Shown one piece after another: positions 10,320 through 20,689 of a stretch of DNA of 64,000 nucleotides. Within the stretch, counting starts at the first letter, position 1. Each line of letters opens with the position of its first letter. The notes beneath the pieces are model-generated. The model did not search any database, was not told the DNA's origin, and saw only the letters and a list, made by a program, of their open reading frames with translations. This DNA is from Ascaphus truei. Lineage: Eukaryota > Chordata > Amphibia > Anura > Ascaphidae. The stretch is taken from positions 287,482,145 to 287,546,144 of the forward strand of contig CM071567.1 of the NCBI GenBank assembly GCA_036426205.1. Direction: 5' to 3'. Made by a program: the position numbers and the translations under genes.

Positions 10320-11150
10320 CCCACCATAACTTAAAATGTAACAGAACAAAACAAAAAAAGTGCGCAAATTAATATTTCTAGTGTTTAACCCTTCACCACC
10401 GTTGTGTTAATTTGAAACTAAATACAACCTCTAATTCGATGGGTGATCTGCAGCTATGTGAACAGGGGAAAAACCCCTAGGCAACTGTAACACAAAAAGA
10501 CAAAAGCACATAGTGAAGTTTGTAAAAATATAGGTGTATATTAATTAGGGTATAATATCTGCGTACATCAGATTAGTTGGTAATAGACATTTCATGTACA
10601 ATACATGAGTTTACCATACGCCGCACTGCCACCTCCAGGCCTCAGATGGTCTCTCTCACAGCATCCAGGACAGTCTATCACAGCTGTAGCATGGAATCTC
10701 TGCCGCACTGCTGCCTTCCGATCGATATCCTTCCCCACTCGCTGCCGTCACCACCGCTCACGGCTAGGATCTGCCTCCAACCGTCACTGTGCTTCGGAGC
10801 AGTGTGTTGATGAATCACGTGTCCCGCGGGGTTTTGCGACTGACCGCAAAGGGAGGTTGAGGCGTAAAGCGTGATGGTGGCTTTACTGCAATTTGCCGAG
10901 TGCAGCTTTGGCATGAAATCAGTCCAGGGCAGATAATACCACACAGATTGTGGAGATAGAGTTCTAGGGCTATTAAAAAACTTATCCAACGCGTTTCGAA
11001 GCTTACGCTTCTTCTTCAGGGATACAATACACTAGGATAAGAGTATATTTATACCCTTAGATCGCCACTTGATTGGTCAAAGTCAAAAGGTATCTAAACC
11101 AATCTGATCTTCACCAGGCATCATCCCACAGGTGTGGGTGTTTTGAAGTA
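10320..11150 (-). repeat. hammerhead-bearing repeat, Penelope-LTR-like layout
   Basis: The block starts near 10340 with an A-rich segment and AGTGCGCAAATTAAT, and ends before the CA-repeat region near 11150. It contains a hammerhead motif on the - strand at 10983-11024. The segment at 10600-10870 is GC-rich; its overlapping ORFs on both strands are composition artefacts. The A-rich start, leader and terminal ribozyme follow the same plan as the repeats at 7570 and 8430. Ends are approximate. Confidence 0.5.
10983..11024 (-). ncRNA. hammerhead ribozyme motif, minus strand
   Basis: Read on the - strand: stem I TATCC pairs with GGATA (five pairs). Core CTGAAGA (11019-11013) fits CUGANGA. Stem II GAAGC/GCTTC is five perfect pairs around GTAA. 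GAAA is followed by the self-complementary CGCG and then TT. The one deviation is an extra unpaired A between the core and stem II. The paired stems in both helices argue that this is more than a chance match. Confidence 0.62.
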
Positions 11151-12323
11151 CTTACTCCTTAATGTGCTCTGGTGTGTTGACCATTTGTATGTGTATGACA
11201 CACACACACACGCACACGCGCACACGCACACACACACACACTATAGTTAGTTGTAACAGTACTAAGGATGAATAAAAATAGGTATTTTTTTTCTTGGTAT
11301 GCGAGGTTACCAAAGCTTAAAAAGAAAAAAAAATGGTACAAACCAAAGCTTAATTAAAAAAAACAGGGTACACTTGACATGAATGTCTATGTACTGCAAC
11401 ACATCTGTCTTACAACGCATGATGGATAACATTTTTATGGTTTGTCTAATAAATGATGCATTGTCAAAATGTATATCCTAGAACCCATCTTGCATCCATG
11501 AGTTTCTTTACCCTTCAACATTGGAAAGACCTGTGAATAAACTCAAAACAAAAAAAATAAAAACTCTCTACAGGAGAGCATTTAATGGGATTTTTTCCTT
11601 TGTTTAATTTTGTGCCATTTTGTAACCTTGTTTTGACACTGTTCAGCAGCTGATAGACTTTGATATATAGTCCCCATAGAATGGAATGTCAAATATAAAA
11701 CTATTATTCATGTTACAATTTGACATGTTCTTAATCTTATTTACTTCAACTACATACTCTTTGAGAAATTAATATTGTACACTTGTTTTATATTTGTAAG
11801 TACTGTTAGTAACATCTCAAAACTTAGATTTTAGTTGCGCCATACAGTACTTTAAGTATTACAAGACTCATTTTTGGAAGGTGTCTGTTCCTGGGGTCTC
11901 ATAAGCAGCTGCTATTCAACAGATATTTTGTTCTTCCAAAAATGCCTGTACGTCAGATAGTAATCTCTTTTGAAGATGAGGCTCCAGTTTAAAACAGATG
12001 TAGTCCTGATTGATGAGATCCTTTGCGTTTCAAAAGCTCTGTACACTATACACTGTAATTTCATCTATGAAGAATGTTCACAATGGTCGCCTGTAGGAGC
12101 AGTATTACAACCAACAACAAATATATATTTTTCTGGGACCAACAAGCTTACTAGAACTGCATCATGGTATATTGCTATTATGACACTTCTTTTCCGCTAA
12201 TATCTGGCTTAATATATTGGAAAATAATATTCACTTGTTTCAATAATATATCCATATGCATACCCATGTAAGAGATTATATAAAGATGTTTGTTTCAATT
12301 TACTAATACAATATTTATTTCAG
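11151..12323. other. intron with a CA/CG dinucleotide tract
   Basis: A (CA)n tract with CG interruptions lies at about 11200-11241. The rest is AT-rich intron. No gene was recognised; the ORFs at 11159-11341 (-) and 11970-12200 (+) have no domain support. Confidence 0.5.
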
Positions 12324-12398
12324 ATTTCCCAGTCTGGGGATTTGTTACTTGAAGTTTATTTGGAAAGAAAAGTGCCTGACATGTGTGTAATTATTAGG
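12324..12398 (+). CDS. arap2: ARAP exon: start of the Ras-associating (RA) domain
   Basis: A 75-bp exon of 25 codons, phase 0 at both ends. The acceptor is ATTTATTTCAG and the donor GTAAGA. The peptide contains SGDLLLEVYLERKVPDMCVI, the first two strands of the ubiquitin-like RA fold. It joins in frame to the KWKDIQ end of the previous exon. In ARAP proteins the RA domain binds Rap-type GTPases and sits between RhoGAP and the last PH domain. No stop or frame break is present. Confidence 0.78.
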
Positions 12399-12574
12399 GT
12401 AAGAATTTGAAAATAGTATATTTTATTATTATTCTTTAAAAAACCCAATTCAAAATAGCAAACCAGACATTCATGAATAAACAATTCTAATACTTGTTTT
12501 GATCAAGCACTTTTTCTGTATTGTAATGTATAACTTATAACAAATACACATGCATATTTCTTCATTCTTCTTAA

Positions 12575-12910
12575 AGCTGCAGTTCAGTTTTTTTTAATTT
12601 TTTTTTTATTTATTTATTTTTTTACTTCAATAGTTTCATGTGGGCAATCTCTAATTACCTAAAGAACTTCATAGCTGCCGGTCAATTCGTTCTCCGTCTA
12701 TTGATCTGCAAAGTTTGGCGACATCTTTAAATATGGGGAATGTACATCGTTGCTATAGGAACAAGCATGCTTGTTAAAATAGAATACAAGAAAATTGGTC
12801 TTTCAAAGTTGTTGTTTTTTAAAACAGAAAATGCTAAAAGTATTTTTTCTTACTACAGAACTGATTTACTAAAAATAACACACATGCAGGATATTGTCTG
12901 AACTGCAGCT
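12575..12910. mobile_element. MITE with TTAA target duplication, copy 2
   Basis: It starts AGCTGCAGTTCAG and ends CTGAACTGCAGCT, flanked by TTAA at 12571-12574 and 12911-12914. The ends match the element at 3918-4392, so this is the same family with a shorter body (336 bp). Both carry T/A-rich sequence near the left end and ACACATG(T/C)AGGATATTG near the right. Non-coding. Confidence 0.72.
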
Positions 12911-12914
12911 TTAA

Positions 12915-13310
12915 CATCCTTATATTTTCTAAATACATACTGTAATATAGTAAATCATGTCTTTATAAGGACAATGACGGTGAAATGTAAAAATTAAAAC
13001 ACTCAATAATTACATTTTTCTGAAATATTTTTGAGATATAGTAATGCCATCCAATCCAATACATTTTTATTCACATTACAACAACACTTATAAAATTATT
13101 ACTCAAAATAAATTAAATACTGTAAGGTGTAAAAGGAAAAGCTTGCTTTCATTTCATTATTACTCTTTTAGAGTACTAATGAATGTTTCACTATTGAATC
13201 CTAATACAGTAGCTTGAATTTATATCTGATTAGTCTCAAAATGTCCATGGGTGCATATAGTATGAGTTGAAAAAAGGTAATACATTAAAAAATCTATAGT
13301 TAAGTACTGT
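12915..13310. other. intronic stretch, no gene seen
   Basis: AT-rich intron up to the 15-bp direct repeat that starts the next insertion. Confidence 0.5.
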
Positions 13311-13325
13311 TGAGTCCTGAGATCC

Positions 13326-15784
13326 CACTTCCCCTTGAGAAAGCGCCTAAGCGAAACGTCCGTTGGGGGCTGCTGCTAATTACCCCATGGGCATTCACGT
13401 GGAGCATTACATGGACTCCATTATAGATTGAGCTTACTGTTTTCATATGTAGACTGCATTGGGAGCATATGTAGGAGCTTCTTTGAGAGACCATTCACAA
13501 ACGCAAGTATTATACTTTGTTATTGCTAGTATATGGGTCTCTTATCTCCTCACCATTCATGCAGGAGTATCACACTAGCACTCCAGTGTTTTGTTGTGTG
13601 TTTAGTATTTATTGCTACTAAGCATAAACATTTGCCCTACATACCCACCCACAATATGATAGTTGGTGGGCTTGTTGTGTATATCTAGCACGCATTGTGC
13701 ATCCCATTGCAGCGACCCTATGAATATATGCATTTATCTTAACATACTTATCTGATTGGTCATTAATATAGATATCAATTGTAGAGTGGTCGTGGGAGGG
13801 GGGAGTTTACTTAAGAACTCTCTTCCTATAAACAAACACACAAAAGATTCCCCCTTGAATGCACTCAGATGGGTCAGTAGTAGTGATATGATTAGTACAT
13901 TAAAAACCTTTCATCACATATAAAATGATGTTGTAAAGAGGGACAAGGTAAACATAGTCCAGGACCAGTCCCTATTGGCAAACCAAAGAATCTTCCTGAA
14001 AACAAATACACGGAAGATACATATAGATAGCACTACATCAAGACACAGTGGGCCAAATGGCAAAGGTAGTCACCCATAAATGCCTACAGAAAAGGTACTA
14101 ATCCAGATAGTGGATGTCCTTATGTCTAAAAAATCAGCAAACCTTGACGGATGCAGGCTGCTGATACTGGGTCTGTAGGGGTGAATAGCTTAAAATGAGC
14201 CAGTCCAGTGGTGAGGACCTAGTATAAATGGCTCACACTGGGGTATGATGTAGTGTAAACCCAGAAACGGTGTGAAATAACCACAATCAAAAACAACCGA
14301 ATGGTGTACATAAAAAACACATACCCGCACGTAACTCTACAGATATGAGTATGTTTACTTTACATAATGGTGTAGATTCCTGTCAAGGGCAAGCACAAAA
14401 TGTGCTATTCTAGTGCCCTGAGGCACGGTTCAGAATCAGTATCCAGTTAATGCCTCTACAACATTGTGACAAGTGGCACAGGAATCAAACATATAGAATA
14501 AGTACAGAACAGCCTCAATAGGTCTCATGGTGAGTGATGTTAATGATACTGCTTAGAGAGTATAGATACTGCTTAGAGTATGCATGAGAGTAGTCATATA
14601 TTGTGTGCTAGTACGTGGGTAATTATAGCTCACTGTACTAACAAACACACGTATATCACTAGGTAGTGGTGTAAAAAGGTGTACATGTAGTACCCGTATG
14701 AGTTAATAAATGTAAGCCCCGTAGCCTTACAAATAAGTAAGGTTGCCTTGTGTGTTGGTGTGGAGTTATGCATAAGGGCAAGCACTAAATGTGCTATATT
14801 AACGCCCTGAGGCACGGTTCAAAGACCGTATCTAGTTATAGCCTCTGCAGCACAATGATAAAACACACAAAGTTAACACACTCAGGTTAGCAATAGTAAT
14901 GCTGCAAATGTGAAACCTTTGCTGGTGATGTAGGTGAAGGTAAGTATATACTTCCAAGGCAAAAAGTAACATGCCTGTGCTATGGGGACTACACAATAAC
15001 GCTTTACTACCACTTACAGATGTAGATGGACAGCAATGGTGTCCAAACAAAGCAGTAGAGCTGTAACAATTACAGCAGTGTGGAGAGGGTATAATGCCTC
15101 TACTTGGCCATGTGACCTACAGTGTCCGTGGAGAGTCCCACCGGACACACTAGTGGGATAGTTCACTTAGCTTGTTTATCTGTGGGTTGCTCCACCGGGT
15201 CCCGCTGTCAGGGGAAGTGGAGGCGGGTTTCTGAGGTGTAGTTGCCGAGAGACAGGATAAGTCTCTGATTCTACCGGGCAGCGATCACAATCGTGTGGGA
15301 CGTCCACTCGGCATGGTGACGTCACTCCGTTCCGGTCACCTGACGCACGTTTCACGCGTTTCCGCGCTTTCTCAAAGGAACTCTCTTCCTCCTAGTAGGC
15401 TCACAATCCTATTTTTATCAGGCATCTCTGCCTTAGTCATTCCCCCTTTTTTAGGGTTGTCTACCCAAGCTTCATTCATTGTAGCTTGGCCCTTTGGGGT
15501 ATTTTTAACACCCTGTGTTTTATATATTTTGGTACTATTAAAGTGGTTCAATTATTATCATCATATCACCCATTTCATTTGCATATCCAAGCTCTCATCT
15601 GTATTAATTCACACACATCTCATGTGTCTGAGTGCTGTTTTATAGGGTTTCTCACTGATTCAACCGCCCCTCTGGGACGTGTTCTGTCAGTGTTTTTTGC
15701 ATTACTCTCTATTCCCTACTGCACCTCTCACATTTTAATTAGTTATTATTAGGAGTGCTGGTGGTTTGCTTATTGTGTTGTGTC
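13326..15784. mobile_element. 2.46-kb non-coding retroelement flanked by a 15-bp direct repeat
   Basis: TGAGTCCTGAGATCC occurs at 13311-13325 and again at 15785-15799, exactly flanking this block, which is best read as a target duplication. Near the left end (13330-13368) is a hammerhead-like motif on the + strand: CCCC, CTTGAGAAAGC, GCGAAACGTCCGTT, GGGG. Near 15340-15385 is another on the - strand with TTTGAGAAAGCGCG, CGCGTGAAACGTGCGTC. Segments near 14390-14470 and 14772-14850 are a tandem duplication about 380 bp apart, both with GCCCTGAGGCACGGTTCA. The ORFs in 14630-15752 have no domains. It is proposed as a Penelope-mobilised or retrozyme-like unit. Confidence 0.6.
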
Positions 15785-15799
15785 TGAGTCCTGAGATCC

Positions 15800-16795
15800 T
15801 TTGATTTGGGAATATGCTGGGAAAATAATTTAAATCGCGAAGACATCATCCACAACAACACATTATGAGAGTTTTGACAGAGTCACTATCTCTATATGCT
15901 GGAGTTGTGCAGCTAGTATGCTTTCCAGCATGCAGCCAGTTAAGTTCTTCCTGGAGAGGCTAGATACAGGTGGAGCTAAGTAATCCGACCTGAATGAACA
16001 GGGGGTTAAAGGCAGGAAGGAATCTGCCATAAGGAGATATTGTTTTTCCCCAGAGAGAGGGGAAAAGAGACTTTTTCCAAACCAGGAAGGACCATGGTTG
16101 CTCTGGTTCCCCAGGTCTGCAGGACACAGGGTCTGCTCGGACCAGCTGGGACACACCCCCAGGCAGGAGATTGCCACAAGGGCCACCAGGCTGCTGGATG
16201 GAGCAGATATACTAAAAACCAGCCTTCCAATCCTGCTGAGGGAACTACCTGGAGACCCTGGGAGTGATTCCCCAATAACTGTCAGATAAGGACTATATAT
16301 TTAATTACAGACATGTGCATAGTTTTGTATGTTTTGAGGCTGGTAACTGGCTTAGCTGGGCAGCCAGGCTGATAGGACCTGATGTGTAGTCAGTCTCCCA
16401 AGGGGGTGTAGGGTTTTATTTTATGGTTTGGTTTTCTTAAAGGGATAGTGTGCCTTATGTCTTGTTGTTGTAAGAATAAGCTATTGTAGTTACAGCTTAA
16501 ACCACTGTCTAAGAAACTTACTGGCCCTGCCACAAGGTAATCCTGCCACAGGTAGTTTTAGAAGTGGGATGCAATGCCACTGGGGGTCAGTAGATGAAGA
16601 TGTGTTAAGTCCATGAACCCAGACAGAAAACCAAAAACAAACATTTTTGCTGATGAGTGAAATTGCAGCTAGCAAGTGCTGAGTGTAAAGGCTGCCCCGT
16701 TGGGTGTGAAAGGATCACTGTGCTGTGTAAAGCAAACACAATAAGCAAAGTGCTGAGTGTCAAGTTTGCCCTATTATGTGTGAAAGAAAGTGAAA
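15800..16795 (+). repeat. possible LTR/leader region of the gag-like retroelement
   Basis: GC-richer than typical intron here. It precedes a gag-like ORF at 16796. Short units ending in GTGTGAAAG recur at about 16700-16790 and again at 17815-17835. No LTR ends or primer-binding site were identified. The overlapping ORFs at 15863-16289 on both strands are composition artefacts. Confidence 0.3.
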
Positions 16796-16848
16796 ATGGA
16801 TTTGGGCAAAGATGAAGAAGAACCAAGAAGGTTCAAACATTGTAAAGC

Positions 16849-17777
16849 TGTTACGATTGTGCTCGCCACAAACCGAGACCGGACCGCGCAGACTTATCTG
16901 GAGTGCGAAATCCATAGTCGTACATAGCAGGGTCAGGATTGGAGAAGGCAGTATCGTCGTTATTCAAGCAGGAGTTCGGCAACAGGCAGACAGGAGCTCC
17001 CCGCTTCAGCGTAGGAGTGTGAGCACAGGAGTGACCTCTGCGTGCGGGGCAGCTTCGGCCCATGACACCTGTGTCTGTAGGGGAAGACAGCAGGCTGGCC
17101 GAGGAACACCGCAGGGCAGCGCCAGGGAAAAACAGCGCTTCAGCACAGGGGTCCAGAACAGGCATCCATGTGGAAAGTAGAGGCAGGCCTCAGGAAACAC
17201 AAGGTAACCTCTGCTAGGGGCGAATGCAGCAGGTACCAGGAACCAGTGCTGGCAAACCAATGCTTCAGCACAGGAGTCCGGGACAGGTCTCTGCGTAGAG
17301 TGAAGCAGCAGACCTCAAGGATCACAGGAACTCAGGCCTCTGCGTGGAGAATAACAGCAGGCCTCTGGGAACATGGAAAAACAGGCCTCTGCGTAGAGAG
17401 TAACAGCAGGCCTCTGGATCACAGGAACTCAGGCCTCTGCGTGGAGAGTAGTAGCAGGCCTCAGGATACTCAGGAACTAATAATGAAAACTAGAGAAGTT
17501 AGTAACACAAATGAAGCAAGCCAGGGGGCTTAAAGCTGAGACACTGTAACATCCAGAGAAGGATTATGCTCAGCACTGAATCAGTGCTAAGGCCTGGTAT
17601 ATAAAGGGCAGTGAGCCAATCACAGAAGGGAGGTGTTTGTGAATTCCTCCAATGACGGAGCACAGGGCTGATGCTGCAGTGAAAGGCAGCACATGTGCCA
17701 TTGATTGCCAGAGGGAGTAATTAGAAACTGCACAGTTCTGCAAGGCTATAACCAAAAGCAGAACCGGATTCCTTACA
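16849..17777. mobile_element. solo LTR with 5-bp target duplication AAAGC
   Basis: The block begins TGTTACGATTGTGC and ends CGGATTCCTTACA, with the TG...CA ends of an LTR. AAAGC is present on both sides (16844-16848 and 17778-17782). At 929 bp with no internal coding region it is a solo LTR, the product of recombination between two LTRs. A five-base duplication fits Ty3/gypsy or some ERV families. A GC-rich minisatellite lies inside. ORFs called across it are not genes. Confidence 0.8.
17165..17475. repeat. minisatellite inside the solo LTR
   Basis: Units of about 47-51 bp with the core GGCCTCTGCGTRGAGAGTAA are repeated at least four times (cores near 17289, 17338, 17385 and 17433), with related units upstream from about 17030. 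Variation among units is moderate. Confidence 0.7.
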
Positions 17778-18044
17778 AAAGCAAATATAATTTGCGAGTG
17801 TTGTATAAATTCTGACCCGTCGGGTGTGAAAAGGAAAAGAAAAAAAAACACCCGAGTTTTTAAAATGGCTGATATGAAATATTTGTATTGCAATGCATGT
17901 AACAATATGAAACAGTGTCCCTTAAGGCCATATGATTATGATGATGAGGATGATGATGAAGACTCATATGTGGCCCCAGGAAGAGAGCTGAACCTGCAGA
18001 TGAAAGCTGATATGGTGACGTGTCCAGCGCAAAGGACCACATAA

Positions 18045-18743
18045 CCCTGGATTCAGTGATGATTAATTTTGAGCTGTACTGTCTAGAATCAAGCCAGGGC
18101 ACTATCAGAGTGATTTTAGTATGCTGGGCCTGTCATGAACCAGGATGCAGGGAAGAATTGTATTCCCAAGTTCTCAAATATAAACAGTGGCAACAGGATC
18201 AGTACGAGGAATGTTGTCTCCCACAGCTGCAACTACAAGCAATGCGTTGTGGACACAAGGAAAATGCGGAAGACATTTAAAGAAAGTGTACTTTACATAC
18301 CACTGATGCCTTCCGAATGTCTAAGATACAAGAAATGTAGAATGGGGACAATCCCCCCCGGGGTGCTACTAAAATTCCTAGGATAATGTAATCAACCATG
18401 AGACAAGTCAAAAAATGGATAGAGCGGACCATATATACTCCTGTAAAGACTGTACCGTGGCACTATATGATGTGGTGTAGATAAGCAGGTAATGATTTTG
18501 ACTCCATTTGGGGGATGGAGGAGGGGGGAACAGGGGAATGAGATATCTGCCCAATGTAGAAAAGCAACCCCTAAGTATGCACTGCAATCCCTTACCCTCC
18601 TCCTATGTAATCCTCCTGTTCTGAAAACACTGCATAAAATCCTGTACACCCACTGGCCACTTATAACAGTATAGATACTTGATAGGAAGGTAGAATACTC
18701 ACTACTATGATACTGTCCATCTCATAAGGCGTGCTTCGCTCCC
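18045..18743 (+). pseudogene. decayed continuation of the gag-like retroelement
   Basis: Base composition and codon-like texture continue from the upstream ORF, but stops interrupt all three + frames. No domain was recognised. The segment ends at the palindromic hammerhead repeat inserted at 18751. Confidence 0.3.
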
Positions 18744-18750
18744 AAGGTAC

Positions 18751-19047
18751 ACAGCAACAATAGGAGAGAACTGGAACGGGCACTGCAAGGAATCCGGACA
18801 GGAGGCAGGGTTAAAATAAAGGCGAATTTATTTCAGGCATGATGCCTCTATAAAACAAACAGCAGGCTCCTCTGATGCGTTTCTTGCCGACAGGCGCTCT
18901 TTGATAAAGTGCCTGTTGGCAAGAAACGTGTCAGAGGAGCCTGCTGTTTGTTATATGTCTTGAGGCAAAATAAATTCGCCTTTATTTTAACCCTGCCTCT
19001 AGTTCGGATTCCTTGCAGTGCTCGTTCCAGTTTTCTCCTATTGTTGT
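18751..19047. mobile_element. 297-bp palindromic repeat with central hammerhead-like motifs
   Basis: The two halves (18751-18895 and 18905-19047) are near-complements throughout: ACAGCAACAATAGGAG at one end, CTCCTATTGTTGT at the other. AAGGTAC flanks both sides (18744-18750 and 19048-19054), a 7-8 bp target duplication. At the centre the + strand reads CTTTGATAAAGTGCC, then GGCAAGAAACGTGTCAGAGG. The - strand reads TTTATCAAAGAGCGCC, then AAGAAACGCATCAGAGG. GAAAC with a short palindrome and UC is typical of hammerhead stem III and its cleavage site. It is inserted in the gag-like retroelement. Confidence 0.7.
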
Positions 19048-19054
19048 AAGGTAC

Positions 19055-19343
19055 AAGAAAAGATAAGAATTCCTCAACTTACAGAGGAAGTTGCAGAGAC
19101 GTTTTGGAGGTGATCCTGGGACATCAGGAAAGCATGCGTTTGAAAGGAGTCGAGATGTACGACAGCCCGGATTGACTGGCAGATTCAGCGGGGAATTGGA
19201 GGATTCCTTGAGCCACACTGAAAAGGTGCTGCAATGTACCACACAGGACTGTTATCTTCTCTGCGAACAATTGTATATAGAGCAAGAAGCCAAGGCTGAG
19301 CTACAGAGGGACCTGTCAGTGGCGGTCGCTATCTGTATGTCTA
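19055..19343 (+). pseudogene. retroelement gag-like coiled-coil segment, 5' part
   Basis: From about 19091 an open frame has charged, helix-prone sequence (ELEDSLSHTEKVLQCTTQD; YIEQEAKAELQRDLSVAV) until the solo LTR at 19344. The frame continues into the LTR as a 209-codon ORF, but that is chimeric and only the part before 19344 belongs here. No family was recognised. A coiled-coil gag or structural segment of the same retroelement as 16796-18743 is the favoured reading. Confidence 0.35.
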
Positions 19344-20164
19344 TGTCAGGAATCGGCGTTCTCTTCGCTCCCCTCACAGAGCACTCTCTCCCCTCAGGGA
19401 GTCAATGGACACACAACACAATCCAGCCTTTCCAGCCTCCGTGGCTTCCCGCCCCTGCCGCCATCGCGGGATCACTCCCCTCGGCGATTCCTCTGCTCAG
19501 CGCCGGGCGCGCCCATGCCCTCCCACATGCACATCTGCACCACCCTCTGTCACGGTCCACGCGCGTACACGCATTATGGAGCACGCTCATTCTGCACACT
19601 CTTCTTCCTGTCCCCCGGACCTCAGGCTCCTCCCCCGTACACCACACGGGCATACTCAGGTTACCAACAAGACTCACCTGGCTTGTTATGCCTGCACCAA
19701 TCTGCAGTGTCTCCCTGTAGCTCTTCCTTTCCCGCCTCCATTCCTGATTGGACCTCCCTGCCTTATCTAGCTCCTCTCTGCTCTCAGTCTTTGCTCGACA
19801 TAGTCTCTCTATGGAAGTTCTTCAGGATTCTCTTAGTGTTTTCACAGGTTCTGACATGGCTCGTACGACTACCCCCTCTGGCTCTCGATCTCGGCACTGC
19901 TTGGACAACGCTCACTCTGGTAACCCCTTGAACACGGCTTGGACTTCAACCTATCTCCGCTCTCCACTCCCTGACCTCGGCAAGGCATTCTTCACTCTAT
20001 CTCTACAACCGGTACCGACAAGTATTGTCTACATTACTACACCTGGCCTGGCGACACTTTATACCACACTCCGGACACGCTCTCTTTGCTGCGGGTGCGT
20101 GTATTACCACTTCCCCCTTCAGCTCAGGGGACGGGTCTGGTCTGCGGCCAGCACCGGCGTAACA
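19344..20164. mobile_element. second solo LTR, 5-bp target duplication GTCTA
   Basis: The block starts TGTCAGGAATCGGCG and ends GCCAGCACCGGCGTAACA. GTCTA flanks both sides (19339-19343 and 20165-20169). It is 821 bp, C-rich on the + strand and unlike its surroundings. The several overlapping ORFs inside (19402-20194) come from low stop frequency in GC-rich LTR DNA. Its sequence differs from the solo LTR at 16849, so it is a different family. Confidence 0.8.
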
Positions 20165-20169
20165 GTCTA

Positions 20170-20400
20170 TGGAGGAGTCCTAAGCAGCTTTTGACATCAT
20201 AGTTGAAAAGCAGAGAAAGTCTGACAAAAGGCTTGCTGACTGGAAGCACTACTACTATGAGATCTCTCAGAAATAGGTTCATAATCTAATCACAGAGCAG
20301 GGAGTCTCCCAGGAACAGGTCCACTCTCTCAGCACAGAGGTCGGTAAATTGAAGGATGCAGAGGAAAAGATAATGACACCTTTAGAGACTGCATACTGCA
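20170..20400 (+). pseudogene. retroelement gag-like coiled-coil segment, 3' part
   Basis: The sequence after the LTR reads as charged, helix-prone peptide in the frame of 19055-19343: VEKQRKSDKRLADWKHYYYE and EQVHSLSTEVGKLKDAEEKI. Two stops interrupt it, at about 20184 and 20275. It looks like the continuation of the split coiled-coil ORF. The function is not recognised. Confidence 0.35.
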
Positions 20401-20660
20401 TTCTTTACATCTTTATTTGGTTGTTCATTATCTATCATTTTATTGGTGCCTCACATTTCAAAATATCATTACATTAACAACTCAATTTATGATATAGCAT
20501 CTATCTTTTTACAAGTTCACCCTCCATTTTTTTTTACTGTAAAGCATTTGCAGCTCATATATGTTATGGCAATACAAAGTGTTTTTCACTGTAGCTACCA
20601 GGGGGCTCTCATGTAATTCACACTGAGCTTCTCCTGTTTGGCTCTGCTCAGTAAATACAG
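20401..20660. other. intronic stretch, no gene seen
   Basis: AT-rich sequence between the retroelement remnant and the next repeat. Nothing recognised. Confidence 0.4.
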
Positions 20661-20689
20661 TAGGTAATGCCTATTGGACCATTTTCTCA

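Larger units (their letters stand above)
16796..18044 (+). pseudogene. gag-like retroelement ORF, split by a solo LTR
   Basis: An ATG at 16796 opens a frame that runs to the solo LTR at 16849. It resumes in the same frame right after the LTR's second target duplication and continues to a stop at 18042-18044. The visible part has a basic run (KRKRKKN, about 17830) and a Cys pair motif in YLYCNACNNMKQCP. An acidic stretch (DDEDDDEDS, about 17940-17970) follows. The function is not recognised; a gag-like or nucleic-acid-binding protein of a retroelement is the simplest guess. Downstream sequence to 18690 has stops in every frame. The frame was intact enough when the LTR inserted that both halves still match. 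Confidence 0.45.

Noticed and set aside
17826..18044. Acidic, Cys-containing ORF as a host exon
   Set aside because: It continues in frame on the far side of a solo LTR with its own upstream ATG and is surrounded by retroelement-like sequence, with no splice sites needed.
19091..19720. 209-codon ORF as a host gene
   Set aside because: It crosses the boundary of a solo LTR at 19344 defined by a 5-bp duplication, so the frame is chimeric.
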